DNA of 64,000 bases from Lophium mytilinum (GCA_010093605.1 MU004183.1:1488001-1552000), one strand, 5' to 3'. Counted from the first letter of the stretch, positions 1 through 10,855 are shown. Notes: generated from the sequence alone by a model not told the origin. Made by a program: numbers and translations.

Positions 1-14
1 CCGTTTCCTGTACC

Positions 15-664
15 CTACTTCTTCTTTGTATCTTGTTTTTTCGATGCTTGCATAGATTGCTGTTTCTTCACACCTTTGCCCTTGGCGACAGTAGAGCTAG
101 ACGCCGCCGGAGTGGGACTAACCTCGATCCGCCGGTATTGCTGCGGAAGCGCGTTAATATCCTCGGGCTGACGTCATTATAAAAGCAGCTTACCGTCCCA
201 TCAGGCGTCCGATTCTCGATGCTCAAAGGTATCATGCCCAGGCCTAAGACGTAAACAGTGGCCGCGGCCTCGGTCGATGCAGTCACTAGAGCAGTAATGG
301 GTGAAGACTCCGTCAAGCCAGGATTGTGTCTCGGCGAATCACGCTGATGGTCGCGCAGAGCCCCAGGGGTTATGAACGACTTCCCGCAGTCGCATCGGAC
401 GGGCATCCAGGAATCCTTTCCTTCCAGGCGGGTAAGCATCGGGGAACGAAGGTTGTCAGCCGGCATGGTCGAAGCAGTCACTAGGTCAGTGGCCGGTGAA
501 GGCTCCGTCAAGCCAGGTGATTTGTGTTTTGACGAGTCACGCTGATGGTCGCGCAGAGCCGCGGGGGTTATGAACGATTTCCCGCAATCGCAGCGAACGG
601 GCTTCGAGAGATTCGCATCTTCCGGGCGAGCAAGTATCGGGGAACGGAGGTTGTCTGCCGGCAT
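15..664 (-). CDS. Small protein with two tandem C2H2-like zinc fingers
   Basis: Two exons, complement(15..140, 194..664), give 198 residues. The 53-nt intron (141-193) opens GTAAGC and closes GCAG. Removing it keeps the frame and replaces an arginine-rich read-through tail with a 41-residue lysine-rich tail ending DTKKK, which supports the model. Residues 1-67 and 68-135 are a near-perfect internal duplication. Each unit starts MPADNLRSP and carries CDCGKSFITP-ALRDHQRDS-H, a C-x-C-x12-H-x5-H arrangement. That is finger-like, but with one residue between the cysteines instead of the usual two to four. The start is the first ATG at 664; frames further upstream lack ATG. The basic tail and the fingers suggest nucleic-acid binding (inference). 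No named family is recognised, and the gene may be lineage-specific. Confidence 0.6.
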
Positions 665-1073
665 GATGGACAATTGAGAATGAGATTGAACAGAAAAGAA
701 AGAGAGAAACCTAGGTTGAGAGGGATGGCGGAGGGTGGAGCGGGACGTGGACGTGGGTTTCCCGCTAAGAAATTACGGCGTCACATGACTTCGCCCCCAA
801 TCAGTGCTATTGCGTCTCCTAACTTGCGAAATTGAACGTGAAAGGAAACTTTATGCACTGAATCCATTGTTTAGAGTTGGCCATGCAAAAATGGGTTACA
901 AATCTGCCATCATTCATACATACACACAGCAGCATCAAACCGTTCTGATTCCATCGCAAACCACAATGGATGTGTACTTAATCGCGGAGAAATACCTGCG
1001 CCCACAGGGAGCTTCTTCAGATGCCTCGCTGTGGCCTCAGTCTTCGTCATCAGTATGCGCAGCTTGATTGTCC

Positions 1074-1376
1074 TCAGGGTCCGAATTTGTAGTCGACGCC
1101 GATGAGCTCTCCTGATCTCTCAAAGGATTCCTTAGATTCCTCGCAGTGGTTTTGGACTTCGTCATCGGCATGTGCAGTTTGAACGTCCTTAGGGTCCGAA
1201 TCTGTAGTCGACGTCGATGAGCTTTCCTCATCGGAGCTCTCCTCATCGGAGCTCTCATAAGATTCTTTAGATGCCTCGCTGAGGCTTTGGTCTTCGTCAT
1301 CGTCTCGGTTTTGGGCTGCAAGTTCCGCCTTTGTGGGCGCATGGCGGCGGAGCCTGTTTGGGTCTTTGTTCACCAT
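1074..1376 (-). CDS. Acidic Ser/Glu/Asp-rich hypothetical protein with frame-shifted repeat
   Basis: A 100-residue frame from the ATG at 1376 begins MVNKDPNRLRRHAPTKAEL. It then becomes very acidic (SSDEESSDEES, STTDSDPKD). The DNA holds two imperfect copies of a roughly 100-bp unit. In the second copy the same protein motif (SSSASTTNSDPEDNQ) sits in another reading frame, which runs on to a stop at 1037. The current frame ends after the odd residues LIGVDYKFGP. This looks like a small insertion or deletion inside the repeat. No domain or function is recognised. It could be an orphan gene or a decaying one. Confidence 0.4.
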   Translation of the reverse strand: MVNKDPNRLRRHAPTKAELAAQNRDDDEDQSLSEASKESYESSDEESSDEESSSTSTTDSDPKDVQTAHADDEVQNHCEESKESFERSGELIGVDYKFGP

Positions 1377-1585
1377 AATGGAGGAAGGTATGTAGTGTAT
1401 CCGATGCGTTGGATAGACGTTCTGCCAATTATGTCGGGACGCCGCAGTGATGGTTAAGGCAAATTGGGCATCCTTTGGAATCGCGCTGCGCCGCGTCAAA
1501 TGCCACTGATGATGCTCTTCTTCCACTCTTATAGCATTTCCGGGTAGCGATTCGTTTTGTGTTTGATCGTGCAGAACAACTTTCT

Positions 1586-2560
1586 TCACCCACCACCCTC
1601 CAAAATCCTTCTCCTCTCAACCTCTGCTTCCACCGCCTCAACAGTCATCGGAACCTTACCTCTCCCCTTCCCTTCGCCCCATCTCTCTTCTTCTCCCTTC
1701 ACAAAGCTTTCCATACTCAAGAGTCCCACTACCAAGAAGCCCAACTCTTCCCGGTCCGTATCAAATACCTCCCACCACTCATTATCCGGCAGCTGCACTC
1801 CTACCTCCCTCGCCGCGAGATATATCGCCGCAGTCGCGAGTGCCGGCGGTTGATGCGTGAGGTACAGTAGCTGCGGGCTCAACAATGCTGTATTGAGATG
1901 GGCGAATGCGCGTTTGGCGAGAGCGGACGCCTGTGGGTGCTGGAAGACGTCCAGCGTCTGGAGGTAATTGATGCACAGGGTGTATGGAAGCGCGACATGG
2001 GTGTTGAAGCCCAAGACGCGGAGGATGTGAGACTCGGTCTTCATAAGCGCGGCGCGCTGGGTGAGGTAGGTCCCTTCAGACAGGTAGTACGCGTCAGGGT
2101 TCTCAGGCGTCTTGGATGAGAAAAGTGAGGAGGTGAGGAGGCTGGTCGGGAGAGAGGAGAGGTAGGCATAGGCCGCCAGGATCTGGCGCGGAGATTTGGG
2201 GTATGGGGAGAGTTTTGCTATGAGGTAGAGGCTGCTAGCGGAGACGATCTGTGGGAGGTAAGCTGTGAGAGATAGCTTTAGTGAGGCGGAACCAAGACGT
2301 ACCTCTGTCCCATATTCTATGAGACTTCCACCCTCCGGACCTACCCAAAAGCGAGTAAAGAGAACAACTGCTTGCGCTATAATTTCTTGGGGTAGGCGGA
2401 GGAGCATCCCTGCAGCCTGCGTGAGGCTTGCGCCAGCGAAGCGGACGGAATCTTCGAGGTCGGCAGGAACACCATCGAGTTGGGACCCCGATGACGAAAG
2501 TTGAGCTGTGGTTGCTAGAGGGTTTACTAATTGAGAGTTTTGATTCGGTGTTGGAGCCAT
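1586..2560 (-). CDS. Cyclin L/Q-like protein
   Basis: A single exon of 324 residues. The first cyclin fold lies around VRFAGASLTQAAGMLLRLP and a SLYLIAKL helix. A segment typical of transcriptional cyclins follows (ESHILRVLGFNTHVALPYTL, then CINYLQTL). The second fold contains ATAAIYLAAREVGVQLP and EWWEVFD, like cyclin L and cyclin Q (FAM58A). These cyclins partner CDK10/CDK11-type kinases in transcription and splicing in other eukaryotes (family knowledge). The ATG at 2560 (MAPTPNQN) is chosen. An in-frame ATG at 2632 would add 24 residues, about half of them encoded by the arm of the adjacent inverted-repeat element. The C-terminus (EAEVERRRILEGGG) resembles the cyclin L end. Choosing between L and Q needs an alignment. 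Confidence 0.75.
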   Translation of the reverse strand: MAPTPNQNSQLVNPLATTAQLSSSGSQLDGVPADLEDSVRFAGASLTQAAGMLLRLPQEIIAQAVVLFTRFWVGPEGGSLIEYGTEVRLGSASLKLSLTAYLPQIVSASSLYLIAKLSPYPKSPRQILAAYAYLSSLPTSLLTSSLFSSKTPENPDAYYLSEGTYLTQRAALMKTESHILRVLGFNTHVALPYTLCINYLQTLDVFQHPQASALAKRAFAHLNTALLSPQLLYLTHQPPALATAAIYLAAREVGVQLPDNEWWEVFDTDREELGFLVVGLLSMESFVKGEEERWGEGKGRGKVPMTVEAVEAEVERRRILEGGG

Positions 2561-2593
2561 GTTGGTATAGGGAGTAAAGTTTGTTGTTGGAAG

Positions 2594-3067
2594 ATTTGTC
2601 GGGTGCAAAATAGCAGTCAATCCTTGGCACATTTCTCTGCCACACCACCCGATTTCTAAAAGATGAGGTTAAGTAAAAATAGGGCTATTACCTTTAAATC
2701 TCTCCAGGAGCTAGTCTATATACTCTTTACCCTATATCTAGAGTTTAGGCTTAAAATATAAGAGGGTAGAGAAGTTATTAAATAGTAAAGGTGGACTTAA
2801 AATATTATATTTCGCGGGCGGCACTTTCTCGGTGGTACTTCCAGCGGGCGGCATGCACCTCTTCTTACTACAACTAGAATTATACACTTGAAAATTATAT
2901 TAAGGAACTAAATCCTTAATAATATACTCTAGTAGCCTAGATGTACAACTTACTAGCTCTTAGGGTTGATTTTATTAATTATTCTTATAGTTGGTATTCT
3001 TTAGAATTATGTCGGTGTGGCAGAGACCCACGCCAAGATTTTGACTGCTATTTTGCACCCGACAAAT
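2594..3067. mobile_element. MITE-like inverted-repeat element, AT-rich interior
   Basis: The arms 2594-2620 and 3041-3067 are a perfect 27-bp inverted repeat beginning ATTTGTCGGGTGCAAAATAG. Similarity continues inward for roughly 25 more bases (TTGGC...TCTGCCACACC). The interior is AT- and TA-rich and has no open frame, as expected of a non-autonomous DNA element that has undergone repeat-induced point mutation (inference). I see no clear target duplication beside the arms. The left arm lies 33 bp upstream of the cyclin start codon. Confidence 0.7.
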
Positions 3068-3548
3068 GAGCTTCAGACACTTTTGAGTCCGAAGAACCCC
3101 CGCTAGCTTATCTGAGAACATTCTCTGCGTAGACATCGTCCTTCACTCCCTAAGTCGTGGCGAGGATTATGCATTCAAAAAGCTCCATTACCGGATTAGG
3201 ATCTGGAAAGTCACGTACGAATGGTTTACAAACGTTTCAATATCTTCTAGCTCTCATTTCATCAAATGATCCCTTTCTTCATCTCCCTTGAGCCAAACGT
3301 TTTGCCCGCAGTTCAGTAGCACACTTCTACGTATTATCAACACCGTTTCTCCAAGTCCTCATACTTGTCAATGTTTTCGCTAGCCGATTACCTACATTGT
3401 GCAGGTTTCCGGTCTTTATTTTTTTTAATCAACTGGCTCCGCAACGATTCAGAAACTCGGTCTATCATTTACAATAACAATGAAGCACATAATACATGCT
3501 TGAAATTCGGCACATATGTTCGAATTTGCTTCAATGCAGACATTCGCC

Positions 3549-5353
3549 CTACCGCCGCGACGGAATAAGTGGCAAAAGCACCCTTGACCCCGTACTCCCC
3601 CCCGCATGCACCGTTGTCCGTCCTCCAAAAACGCTCTCTGGTCTGTCCTCAGTACTCGTATGCAACCAAGGCCCCGACCCTTTCGCAACCCACACTTCAT
3701 GAGGCTTACCCACCACCTCCCGCTCGAAGTCCTTCCCGCTGATCTGCAGCGCTAGTCGAAAGCCAGCAGGCAGAATGACGCTCGTAGGCCAGATCTCGAC
3801 GTCTAGTTCATAGACTTCGTTTGGCTTCACGGGGAGAATTTCATCGTGACTATGGTAGGGTCGATAGGGAAGGCTTTTTGTCGGATCGAGCTTGCGATGT
3901 GAGGCCCGTAGCCAACCCTGAGCGAGCGGCGTGTGCGGGTCGACAGTGCCTTGGAAATCGACTTCCTTTCCTTCTGGAGAGAAAGCTTGGAGAGTTACGA
4001 ATAGATCCATATCTGCTGTTGATGATGAAGCGAAGAGCTTTGCTGCTAGGGGTCTTGTGATCTCGGATTCCGACTCTAGGGGAGGAGAGAGGAAGGTGAG
4101 TGGTTTGCCAAGTGCATCAAAAGACACTGACGATGGTGTTTCTGGTTCATTCCACGAGAGTACGGTCTCATCCCCAGCTGCCGAGAGGTGTATTTCAGTC
4201 CACTGAGTCGATGAAAGCGGCCACGCCTGTTCCCTCCGCAACTCAAAACTGTTTTGCTCAAAAGGCCGACGAAGCCGAAGCGAGACCGGCGCCTCCTCCA
4301 TCCACCCGTTCTCCACATCTTTCAAGAAGCAGTCCAGGAATCTTTTTTGGATATCAATTCCTTGTTCTAGATAGAACCACTCTTCATGCCGACCCGGATG
4401 ACATTCCAGCCACTTGTGCTTCGAAGCAGCATGCATGAAGGCCTCGAAATTCCCTCGAGGATGCAGCCCGAATCCCGCCAAGTTTGCCGCACTGAGAAAC
4501 GGCACCGTTACTTTCGACCAATCGACAGACCGCGTTTGGTGGAAATCGTCGTCCATAGGATGGTCTAAAATGGCTCTGGACATGTCTCGGCGATTCGTCT
4601 TCAGCTGCTCTTGACTCAATACAGTCTCGGGCTTGTCCGGGTCCGCTCCACTCGCGCTGGCATGAAGCCAGGGGTCTTGCACAGCGGATAAATTCCCGTG
4701 TTGAATCGATTGAACCTGTCGAGAATACCACGCCTCCAAGAAGCCATTGGAGAAGATACCCCCATGACGCGCAATGTCGCGGTAAAAGTCAGCAGCGCCT
4801 TCCCACGGAACTATTGCCGCTAGATGAGGTGGTCTAATGTTCCGATCAGCGCGATCTCTCTAGGTACACTACCACCAGAGTCTGGAAAGACTTACTGCAA
4901 CGCAGCCACCTGCCACTGATTGATCGCAAAGTACGATATCCCACACAACCCGACCTTCCCGCTACTCCATTCCTGGACTCCCGCCCACTCAATCGCATTA
5001 TAGTAATCCTTCGCCTCCCGCGGCGAAAAGACATCTAGATACCCTGGCGACCGTCCCGCACCTCTCGAGTCTACACGGATGACGACGTAGCCCCAAGGAA
5101 CCCATGTCTCTGGATCGACGGTCTCCCATGTCATGAAAGAACGAGAGGAGCCGGGCAAGATGTTGGGGTGGGTGGTGGTCAGCCATTCCCACTGAGCGGC
5201 GTATGCGGTCTTGTATTCAGCCCCTTTGCCGTAGGGGCCCATGGTCATGATTACAGGGTATAAGAGGGAACCCTTGGGGCGGAAGATGTCCGCGCGTAAG
5301 GTGGTATCGTCAGAGAAAATGGGGACGTCTCTTTCGATGATCATTTTGTCCAT
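3549..5353 (-). CDS. CocE/NonD family alpha/beta hydrolase (X-Pro dipeptidyl-peptidase-like)
   Basis: Two exons, complement(3549..4833, 4896..5353), encode 580 residues. The 62-nt intron has a GTAAGT donor, and joining the exons reads AALQPPHLAAIVPWEGAAD without a break. The N-terminal part is the family hydrolase fold: RADIFRPKG, then DSRGAGRSPG, then the nucleophile elbow GLCGISYF with Ser140. A histidine-containing segment (ECHPGRHEEWFY) follows in exon 2. The C-terminal half is the jelly-roll domain, with ADMDLFVTLQ and YELDVEIWPTS. Family members cleave esters or N-terminal X-Pro dipeptides; the substrate here is unknown. Start is the ATG at 5353; the frame extends upstream only through a non-ATG codon. 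There is no signal peptide, so it is probably intracellular. It lies tail-to-head with the fumarylacetoacetase gene. Confidence 0.85.
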
Positions 5354-5707
5354 TCTGATATGTGGGCGAGAAAGTCGCAAGTATTTGAGATCACGTGATA
5401 GTAGCGATGTAGGGGAGCATAGAAAACACTAGGCGTCCCTTTGTCGTCTCGAAGAAACTCGAATCTTATATACCAGCTAACCAGTCGTGCAAGGGTAGGG
5501 ATGTTACACGGAGTTCCCTCGACGATGCGGGGTCCAGGGCCCCCAGAAACCGAATACACTATATATCGACTGTTCGCGCTTAAATAATCGCGAAGGCCGA
5601 ACTTTCCTAAGGTCATGTTACTGGTCTATCTACTACACTCTCTGCACCTCGCGTTCGGATAAATCGATCCTCGGTCCCGATCGATACTAATCTCACTGTT
5701 GGAACAC

Positions 5708-7136
5708 CTACTTGCTTGCAGGAAGAAGCACTCCCGTACACTCACCAAACCCTATCCTCGCCTCCCCTTCCCCACACCATCCCTCCAACACGACTTCGTC
5801 ATGATCCTCCAGATACCCTAGGCTCGTCCCATCCTCGAACCGGATCGGCTTTTCGCCGCCTTGCGTCGCCTCGAATAGACAGCCGAGCTCGCCCTCGCGC
5901 TGAAATAGACATATCAGCCCGGTACCCGAACCGCGAGCAAAAGAACACTACGTACCTCTCCTGAGATCGTCCCCGAACCTAGCAAATCCCCTGTCCCAAG
6001 CCCGCAGCCCGCAGAAGCATGATGGGCGAGCTGTTGATACGGCGACCAGTACAACCAACGTAGATTACTCTTCGTAACCTGATACCGCTTCTGCTCCCGC
6101 ACAAGCGACGCCGTAAGCTCAACATCAAACGTCCCCACCTCCCGCTCCTTCCACCTTAGATGCTCAAACTCCACCGCGCTATGATCGTGCTTCGGCTCGC
6201 ACGCAAACGGCGCCAGCGCATCCAACGTAACCACCCACGGCGAGATGGACGTCCCGAACCCTTTACTATGGAACGGCCCCAATGGATTCATCTCAAACGC
6301 CTGGATGTCCCGACTCGACCAATCGTTCAGCAGTACAAACCCGAAAATGTGCTCACGCGCGTCGTCGATGCTCATCGTCTCCCCGTGTGCAATGGGCTCA
6401 GACACGAAATACCCCATCTCGAGCTCGAAGTCGAGTTTTTTCGATGCCCCGTAGACGGGGTTCCCGCTGCCTTTGCCTGTGTCGTACGTGACGCCTTTCG
6501 GCCGTCGGACGGGCTGCGGTGAGGGGATGATGCTAGAGACGCGGCCGTTGTAGACGGAGGGCGCGTGGAAGAAGTTCGGGGCTACGCCGCCGGTCATAGA
6601 GCTGCACTAGTGTGGATCTATTTAGTTAGGGGAAAGCGGAGGGGGGGTGGGGGGAGGGGGGGGGGACGAGTACGTTTTGGCAGTGCTCGAGCGAGCAGAA
6701 GAAGTCGGAGTAGCCGCCGATTCTCATGGGGAGGTGCATGCGGACTCTAAAGAGAGAGATGAGGCATAAGCCTGGAACGGTGCTGTTCTGGATTGCATCG
6801 ATTAGGTGGGCTCGGATGGCGGTTCTGGTGGCTGATGGAAGGGCGGCGAAGGCGTTTAGGGAGGGCTGTGGAGAGTGGTATTAGCTAAATTATAGGAATA
6901 TATTGTTGTTTGGGGGTCACCTGATTGAAGATGTCGTGGATGGCTTCGCAGCTGAGTGGGGCGAAGCATTTATCGTCCGAGGCTTTGGAGTGGAAGTACG
7001 ACGGCAGATCGAGCGCGTAATCGCCAATTGCAGTTGCACAGTGAGGTTCGGGGTTTGCATCTGTGGAGATCACGCCGAAGGGGATGTTGTGCAACGTGAA
7101 GGGTGAGCCTTCGGGAATAGTGACTTGGAAGCCCAT
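5708..7136 (-). CDS. fahA: Fumarylacetoacetase
   Basis: Four exons, complement(5708..5899, 5956..6606, 6674..6865, 6921..7136), give 416 residues, close to the usual length of about 420. It splits fumarylacetoacetate into fumarate and acetoacetate, the last step of tyrosine/phenylacetate breakdown in the cytosol. The N-terminal domain starts PFTLHNIPFGVIST. The catalytic part shows DFFCSLEH (metal Asp and catalytic His), LDFELEMGYFV (metal Glu pair), LNDWSSRDIQ, and GPFHSKGFGTSISPWV with the conserved Lys. All introns are 55-67 nt and keep frame. The intron 6607-6673 has a long pure-G tract on the plus strand. Known fungal clusters place this gene beside hmgA/maiA; here the neighbours are a CocE hydrolase and a divergent cupin gene, so a paralog serving another aromatic route is possible. 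Confidence 0.92.
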
Positions 7137-7499
7137 ATTGACTGAAACAGCAACGGACCAGGAGTAGAGCTTGACTTTCGACTGAGAATCAAGCCACGTG
7201 GGAATAGATGGGAGAGATTCTATTTATGCCATCGCATATTCGGGCACCGGATTATACCAACAAGCGATAGGTCACACACAAGTGCGGGGACCCGACGAGG
7301 TTCTCGGGATATAGTTGACAAAAGAAATATATATAAATACCCCCAGTCTCCACAGCAAGAGCTACCCAACTACGTAATACACCCAATCCCTCATCCTCAC
7401 GACTTCCCCAAAATCCAAGCCGCTCTTACCCGCCCTCTTATCCCTTCAACATAACCCAAACTCGTTCCTCTCTCCAATTACTCTTCAACACCATCCCAC
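7137..7499. promoter_or_regulatory. Shared divergent promoter of fumarylacetoacetase and cupin genes
   Basis: This 363-bp gap separates two divergently read start codons, so the genes are probably co-controlled. On the cupin side a TATATATAAATA stretch at about 7328-7339 lies some 160 bp before the ATG. It is followed by a CT-rich leader. A CCACGTGG palindrome (E-box) lies near 7194-7201, on the fumarylacetoacetase side. Confidence 0.5.
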
Positions 7500-8154
7500 A
7501 TGTCTCTCCTCCCCGACCCCCGCCGCATCGTAACCGGCCACAACGCCGCCGGCCGCGCCATCGTCGTCGCCGACAGCACCGTCCCCTGCGAGCCCACAAC
7601 CATCGACTGCAACTTCGCCGTGCTCTACGAAACGCACGAGTTCCCCGCGTCGCTAGACACGTGGGAGGATCCAATCACAGCGCGGACGAAGAGCTTAGCG
7701 AACGACAAGGGTGTTGTGTTGAGGGTCGTGGACTTTCCGGCCAATACGAAGACGGTGCGTTCAGTCTAACCCAAATTCAAATCAAAGAGTAAGAGTGGAG
7801 GAGGGAGTGGGAGTGGGAGGAGATGTGTCACATGACACGAGTTTTTTGTGTTAGAGTATGTGCTAATGGGTGGTGTATGGCTGCTAGATCTACCATCGAA
7901 CCGAGTCGCTGGATTTTGGGATCCTGCATGAGGGGGAGATTACGTGCCATCTTGATGATGGTGTGCGTGTTGATATGAAAGCGGGGGATGTTTGTGTGCA
8001 GAGAGGCACGATTCATGGGTGGACGAATTACTCGGATAAGCCGGCGAGGGTGTACTTCATATTGACCGCGGCGAATCCGGTGAAGATTAACGGGAAGGAG
8101 TTGAGGGATGAGGGGTTTAGGAGGGAGGATGTGGAGTCAGGAGGGGCTAAGTAG
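7500..8154 (+). CDS. Single-domain cupin protein
   Basis: Two exons, join(7500..7754, 7888..8154), give 173 residues. The intron of 133 nt is long for this window (donor GTGCGT, acceptor GCTAG), and the join reads ANTKTIYHRTESLDFG. Exon 2 is a small beta-barrel cupin: HRTESLDFGILHEGE, then GDVCVQRGTIHGWTN, then YFIL. The histidines and the glutamate in these motifs are the usual metal ligands. The family includes dioxygenases, isomerases and unnamed proteins often found beside aromatic catabolism genes. Its head-to-head placement with the fumarylacetoacetase suggests a role in the same pathway, but the reaction is not known. Confidence 0.85.
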
Positions 8155-8935
8155 GTTGGTTGTGTGCGTGTGCAGGGCGCGGATGGAGGAGGTGAGGATT
8201 GGGGTGTGAGGGAAGAGAGGTTTGGCTCGCCGCTCCATGTGAGAGGAGAGGACCTCTTATGGTGCTAAAGATGAAGGAAATGGAAGATCGAACGTGCTTG
8301 ATATAGATCATCTGACGTCTTGCACCCGACTCTAAATTCTGATAGGATCATGGAGGCTTTCTTAGGACGCCTTAGACAAGAAAATAACACGCATGGGTAC
8401 TATATAATCCAGAGTGGATATGATAGTTGCGGATGAACTTAATTGTGTGAGGTTTCTCAATCCTTTGACGATGTGGGGACTCCTCCAGGATGCTATAGGA
8501 CTTCGTAGCCGAATGCGAAGTTTCACGCGGTCATGTCAGTAGTAGGGATCTCGCTCACAGTAACATAATGTCAAGAGAAGCAATAGAATCGGTCTAGTAG
8601 CTACACGAATCCAACCCCTTGTTGGCACGCTTGCTATGATTAAAGTGCCCAAAACCTTACCCAATCTGCCCTATCATCGACCAGAGAGGCTCTAGTATAG
8701 CAGTCAATGAGACCGCTTTGTGACGTCAGAGAGGAAATCAGACAGGAGAGTGACAGGGTAAAGAACAAGAAAGAAAAACCATAATGTAGAAGTGACACAC
8801 AGGGAAACAAAGAGAAGGTGAATACAGGAAGGAGTGACAAAAAGAGGAAATAGAATGCAACGGGGTAGTAAAGTCCGCACCAAACATAGCCGTGTCGTGT
8901 GTATCCGAACACCCACTGTCCTCCATGCTCCTGCC
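8155..8935. other. Intergenic region, no gene seen
   Basis: About 780 bp between convergent genes. The open frames on either strand are pyrimidine- or purine-biased, share no family motif and have no splice pattern. Nothing specific is recognised. Confidence 0.6.
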
Positions 8936-10080
8936 TCAGCGATTGTCTCTCGGCTTGTCTTCACTGGTATCTTCAATGACCTCCTCGGGAAGGTCATGCT
9001 CCACGCCCTGCAGCTGTTTCATCTTCGCCCACATGGCCTTCACAACGCTAGGCTTCACACGCCTAAGCCCCTGGCCTCTGAGCAGGCTTCCCCGGTTATC
9101 CTCTGGATCCCTATAACTCCACACCACCATTGCATTCTTCGGAATCGCCTGCACAAAGCTACGCAGAAAAGCTTTGAATATCCAGTGGACGTCTTCCCAC
9201 TTCTGCATGGCGTCATCACCCTCATAATGATTCGGGCCTCGGGTGAGGGATATAGTGAGGTGACGGAGTGAATGCATTTCGCCAAAGAGCGCCATCCAAT
9301 GCACCATCATGTCGACATCAGCTGTAGTGGCCAGAACAAGTTCTAGATGCATGCTAGTCATCAGGGAATAGTCCCAGCCAAAGGGTGAGATAAAGGCGGC
9401 GGGTCGGTTGATTTGCTCCCAGTTGCGGCGAGAAATTGTGATCGCGAAGGTATTCCGAGAGTAGAGGATGTGCTTTGCCTCTTGGGAAATCTGCTTGTTC
9501 GTTGCGAGGATAGCGACGTAGGCGAGTGGCTCGATTTTGAAAGCCTTCGGGATGACGGCTTTACCGCCCATGTGGATACGTTTGATGGAGTCGCGGTCTC
9601 GGCGCATCTTCCGATATTCGCGGATTTCCTGGTTGAGGAATATCCTAAGAGCCTTGAAGGTTGCGCTACTATCACGCTGGTTGACTAAGAGGAGCCTGCA
9701 AGCGTAGTTAGCCATGCCGTTTTGGGTTCCATAGAGTATGGGAAACCTACTCGTAGATCGAATTCCGGAGCTCAGCGGGCAGGTCAAGGAACCGGAACTT
9801 GCCCTTGGGCTTCCAGGCTAGACGGCGCCTATATGGGTTAGCGGATGGTATATTAGAAGGCGGCGTTGGGTGCTTACTTCTTCTTCTTCGGACGCTCATC
9901 GTCGGCATCCGTAAAGTCGTCATCGCTGTCAAGCAAAGCACTCATGTCACCACGGGCTTGACGCTCAGGGTTGCGCCGGATTTTAGCGACTAGAGCAGAG
10001 CAGGTGGGCTGGATATGCGGACGCGGCGTGCAAGCGGGCCTAGGGAGCGACTTTCGCGCGGTCTTCTTGCCACGCGCCAT
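8936..10080 (-). CDS. F-box-like protein of a fungal LPAELR family
   Basis: Three exons, complement(8936..9695, 9752..9829, 9878..10080), give 346 residues. Introns of 56 and 48 nt use GTAGGT and GTAAGC donors, and both junctions keep frame (PKKKKRRLAW and SIYELLLVNQ). The N-terminus is basic with an acidic patch (LLDSDDDFTDADDERPKKKK). The motif FRFLDLPAELRNSIYE is the F-box-like helix common in large Dothideomycete families. ILATNKQISQEAKHILYSRN follows, the classic partner motif. The rest is alpha/beta without catalytic motifs. Such proteins are usually called F-box domain proteins; binding to an SCF ligase is unproven. The start is the ATG at 10080. Confidence 0.8.
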
Positions 10081-10189
10081 AGTAAGCCTTTCTGATTTGT
10101 GTGTGTTATGATGGGTAGGAGTACGGGCTTCCACGTTGACGACGGCGATCGGGATGGGAGGGTCGCCAAAAGGGTCTTACAGCGCTGCG

Positions 10190-10495
10190 TTATGAACGCT
10201 TGTTGATGTTGATGCTGTAAGGCTGGGAGTGGAAGCGTCGCCGCTGACGACAACAGCAGGTCTTTGAGCAACGCCAGACAGCTGCGGCGGGCGAATGCTG
10301 TGGAGACGGCGCGCTTTCGAAGGATATGGGGAGCTTGGAAGCCTTCGGACAGGGCTGGTGGATGCTGTTAGGTCTTGCCAACCCGTCAACAAAGATGTGG
10401 TGGTTGGTGGGTGAGTTGAAGGACTGCGGAAGTTGGCTGTCGGTAAATAGTAGCTTGAACGCGTCGCTACGCGAGAGCACGTGGCGACTTAACAT
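10190..10495 (-). CDS. Possible small mitochondrial-targeted protein
   Basis: A 101-residue frame begins at an ATG (10495) with MLSRHVLSRSDAFKLLF, rich in Arg/Ser/Leu and lacking acidic residues near the start. It ends with an Arg-rich RQRRRFHSQPY motif like a matrix-protease cleavage site. That looks like a mitochondrial targeting sequence, but only 12 residues follow it. Either the rest lies in an exon I cannot place, or the frame is chance. It sits between the start of the F-box-like gene and the end of the next gene. Confidence 0.25.
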   Translation of the reverse strand: MLSRHVLSRSDAFKLLFTDSQLPQSFNSPTNHHIFVDGLARPNSIHQPCPKASKLPISFESAPSPQHSPAAAVWRCSKTCCCRQRRRFHSQPYSININKRS

Positions 10496-10855
10496 CTCAC
10501 TTTCGGGGCGAAGTAAGGCCGGGTAGGCTTGGGCATTATCACGTTGTTGTTATGTTGCAGAAGCGAGGTTCGATGGGGTTTGTGAATGGCTGTGAGGAAC
10601 TAAGAAAAGAGCACGGCCGGGATGTCTGAGGAATGGTATAGATGTGAAGAAAGAAACAGTCGAAGTACCTCAGCGAGTATACTGATTGTCAAGCCTGTGC
10701 AACCACATCGCCCTCTGGCTTCTGACGGCATGTTGAGCCACTCTTGACGGTGGCATGATAGTATACTGCGATCAGAGAGATTGACAACACTAACTCCTGA
10801 TGCGCCAAATATGTGTATTGAGGTTGAATTGAAGAGAAGAAAACACCTAGCCAGC

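Noticed and set aside
8640-8997. Hydrophobic minus-strand frames
   Set aside because: Composition reflects a purine-rich plus strand; no motif and no gene structure.
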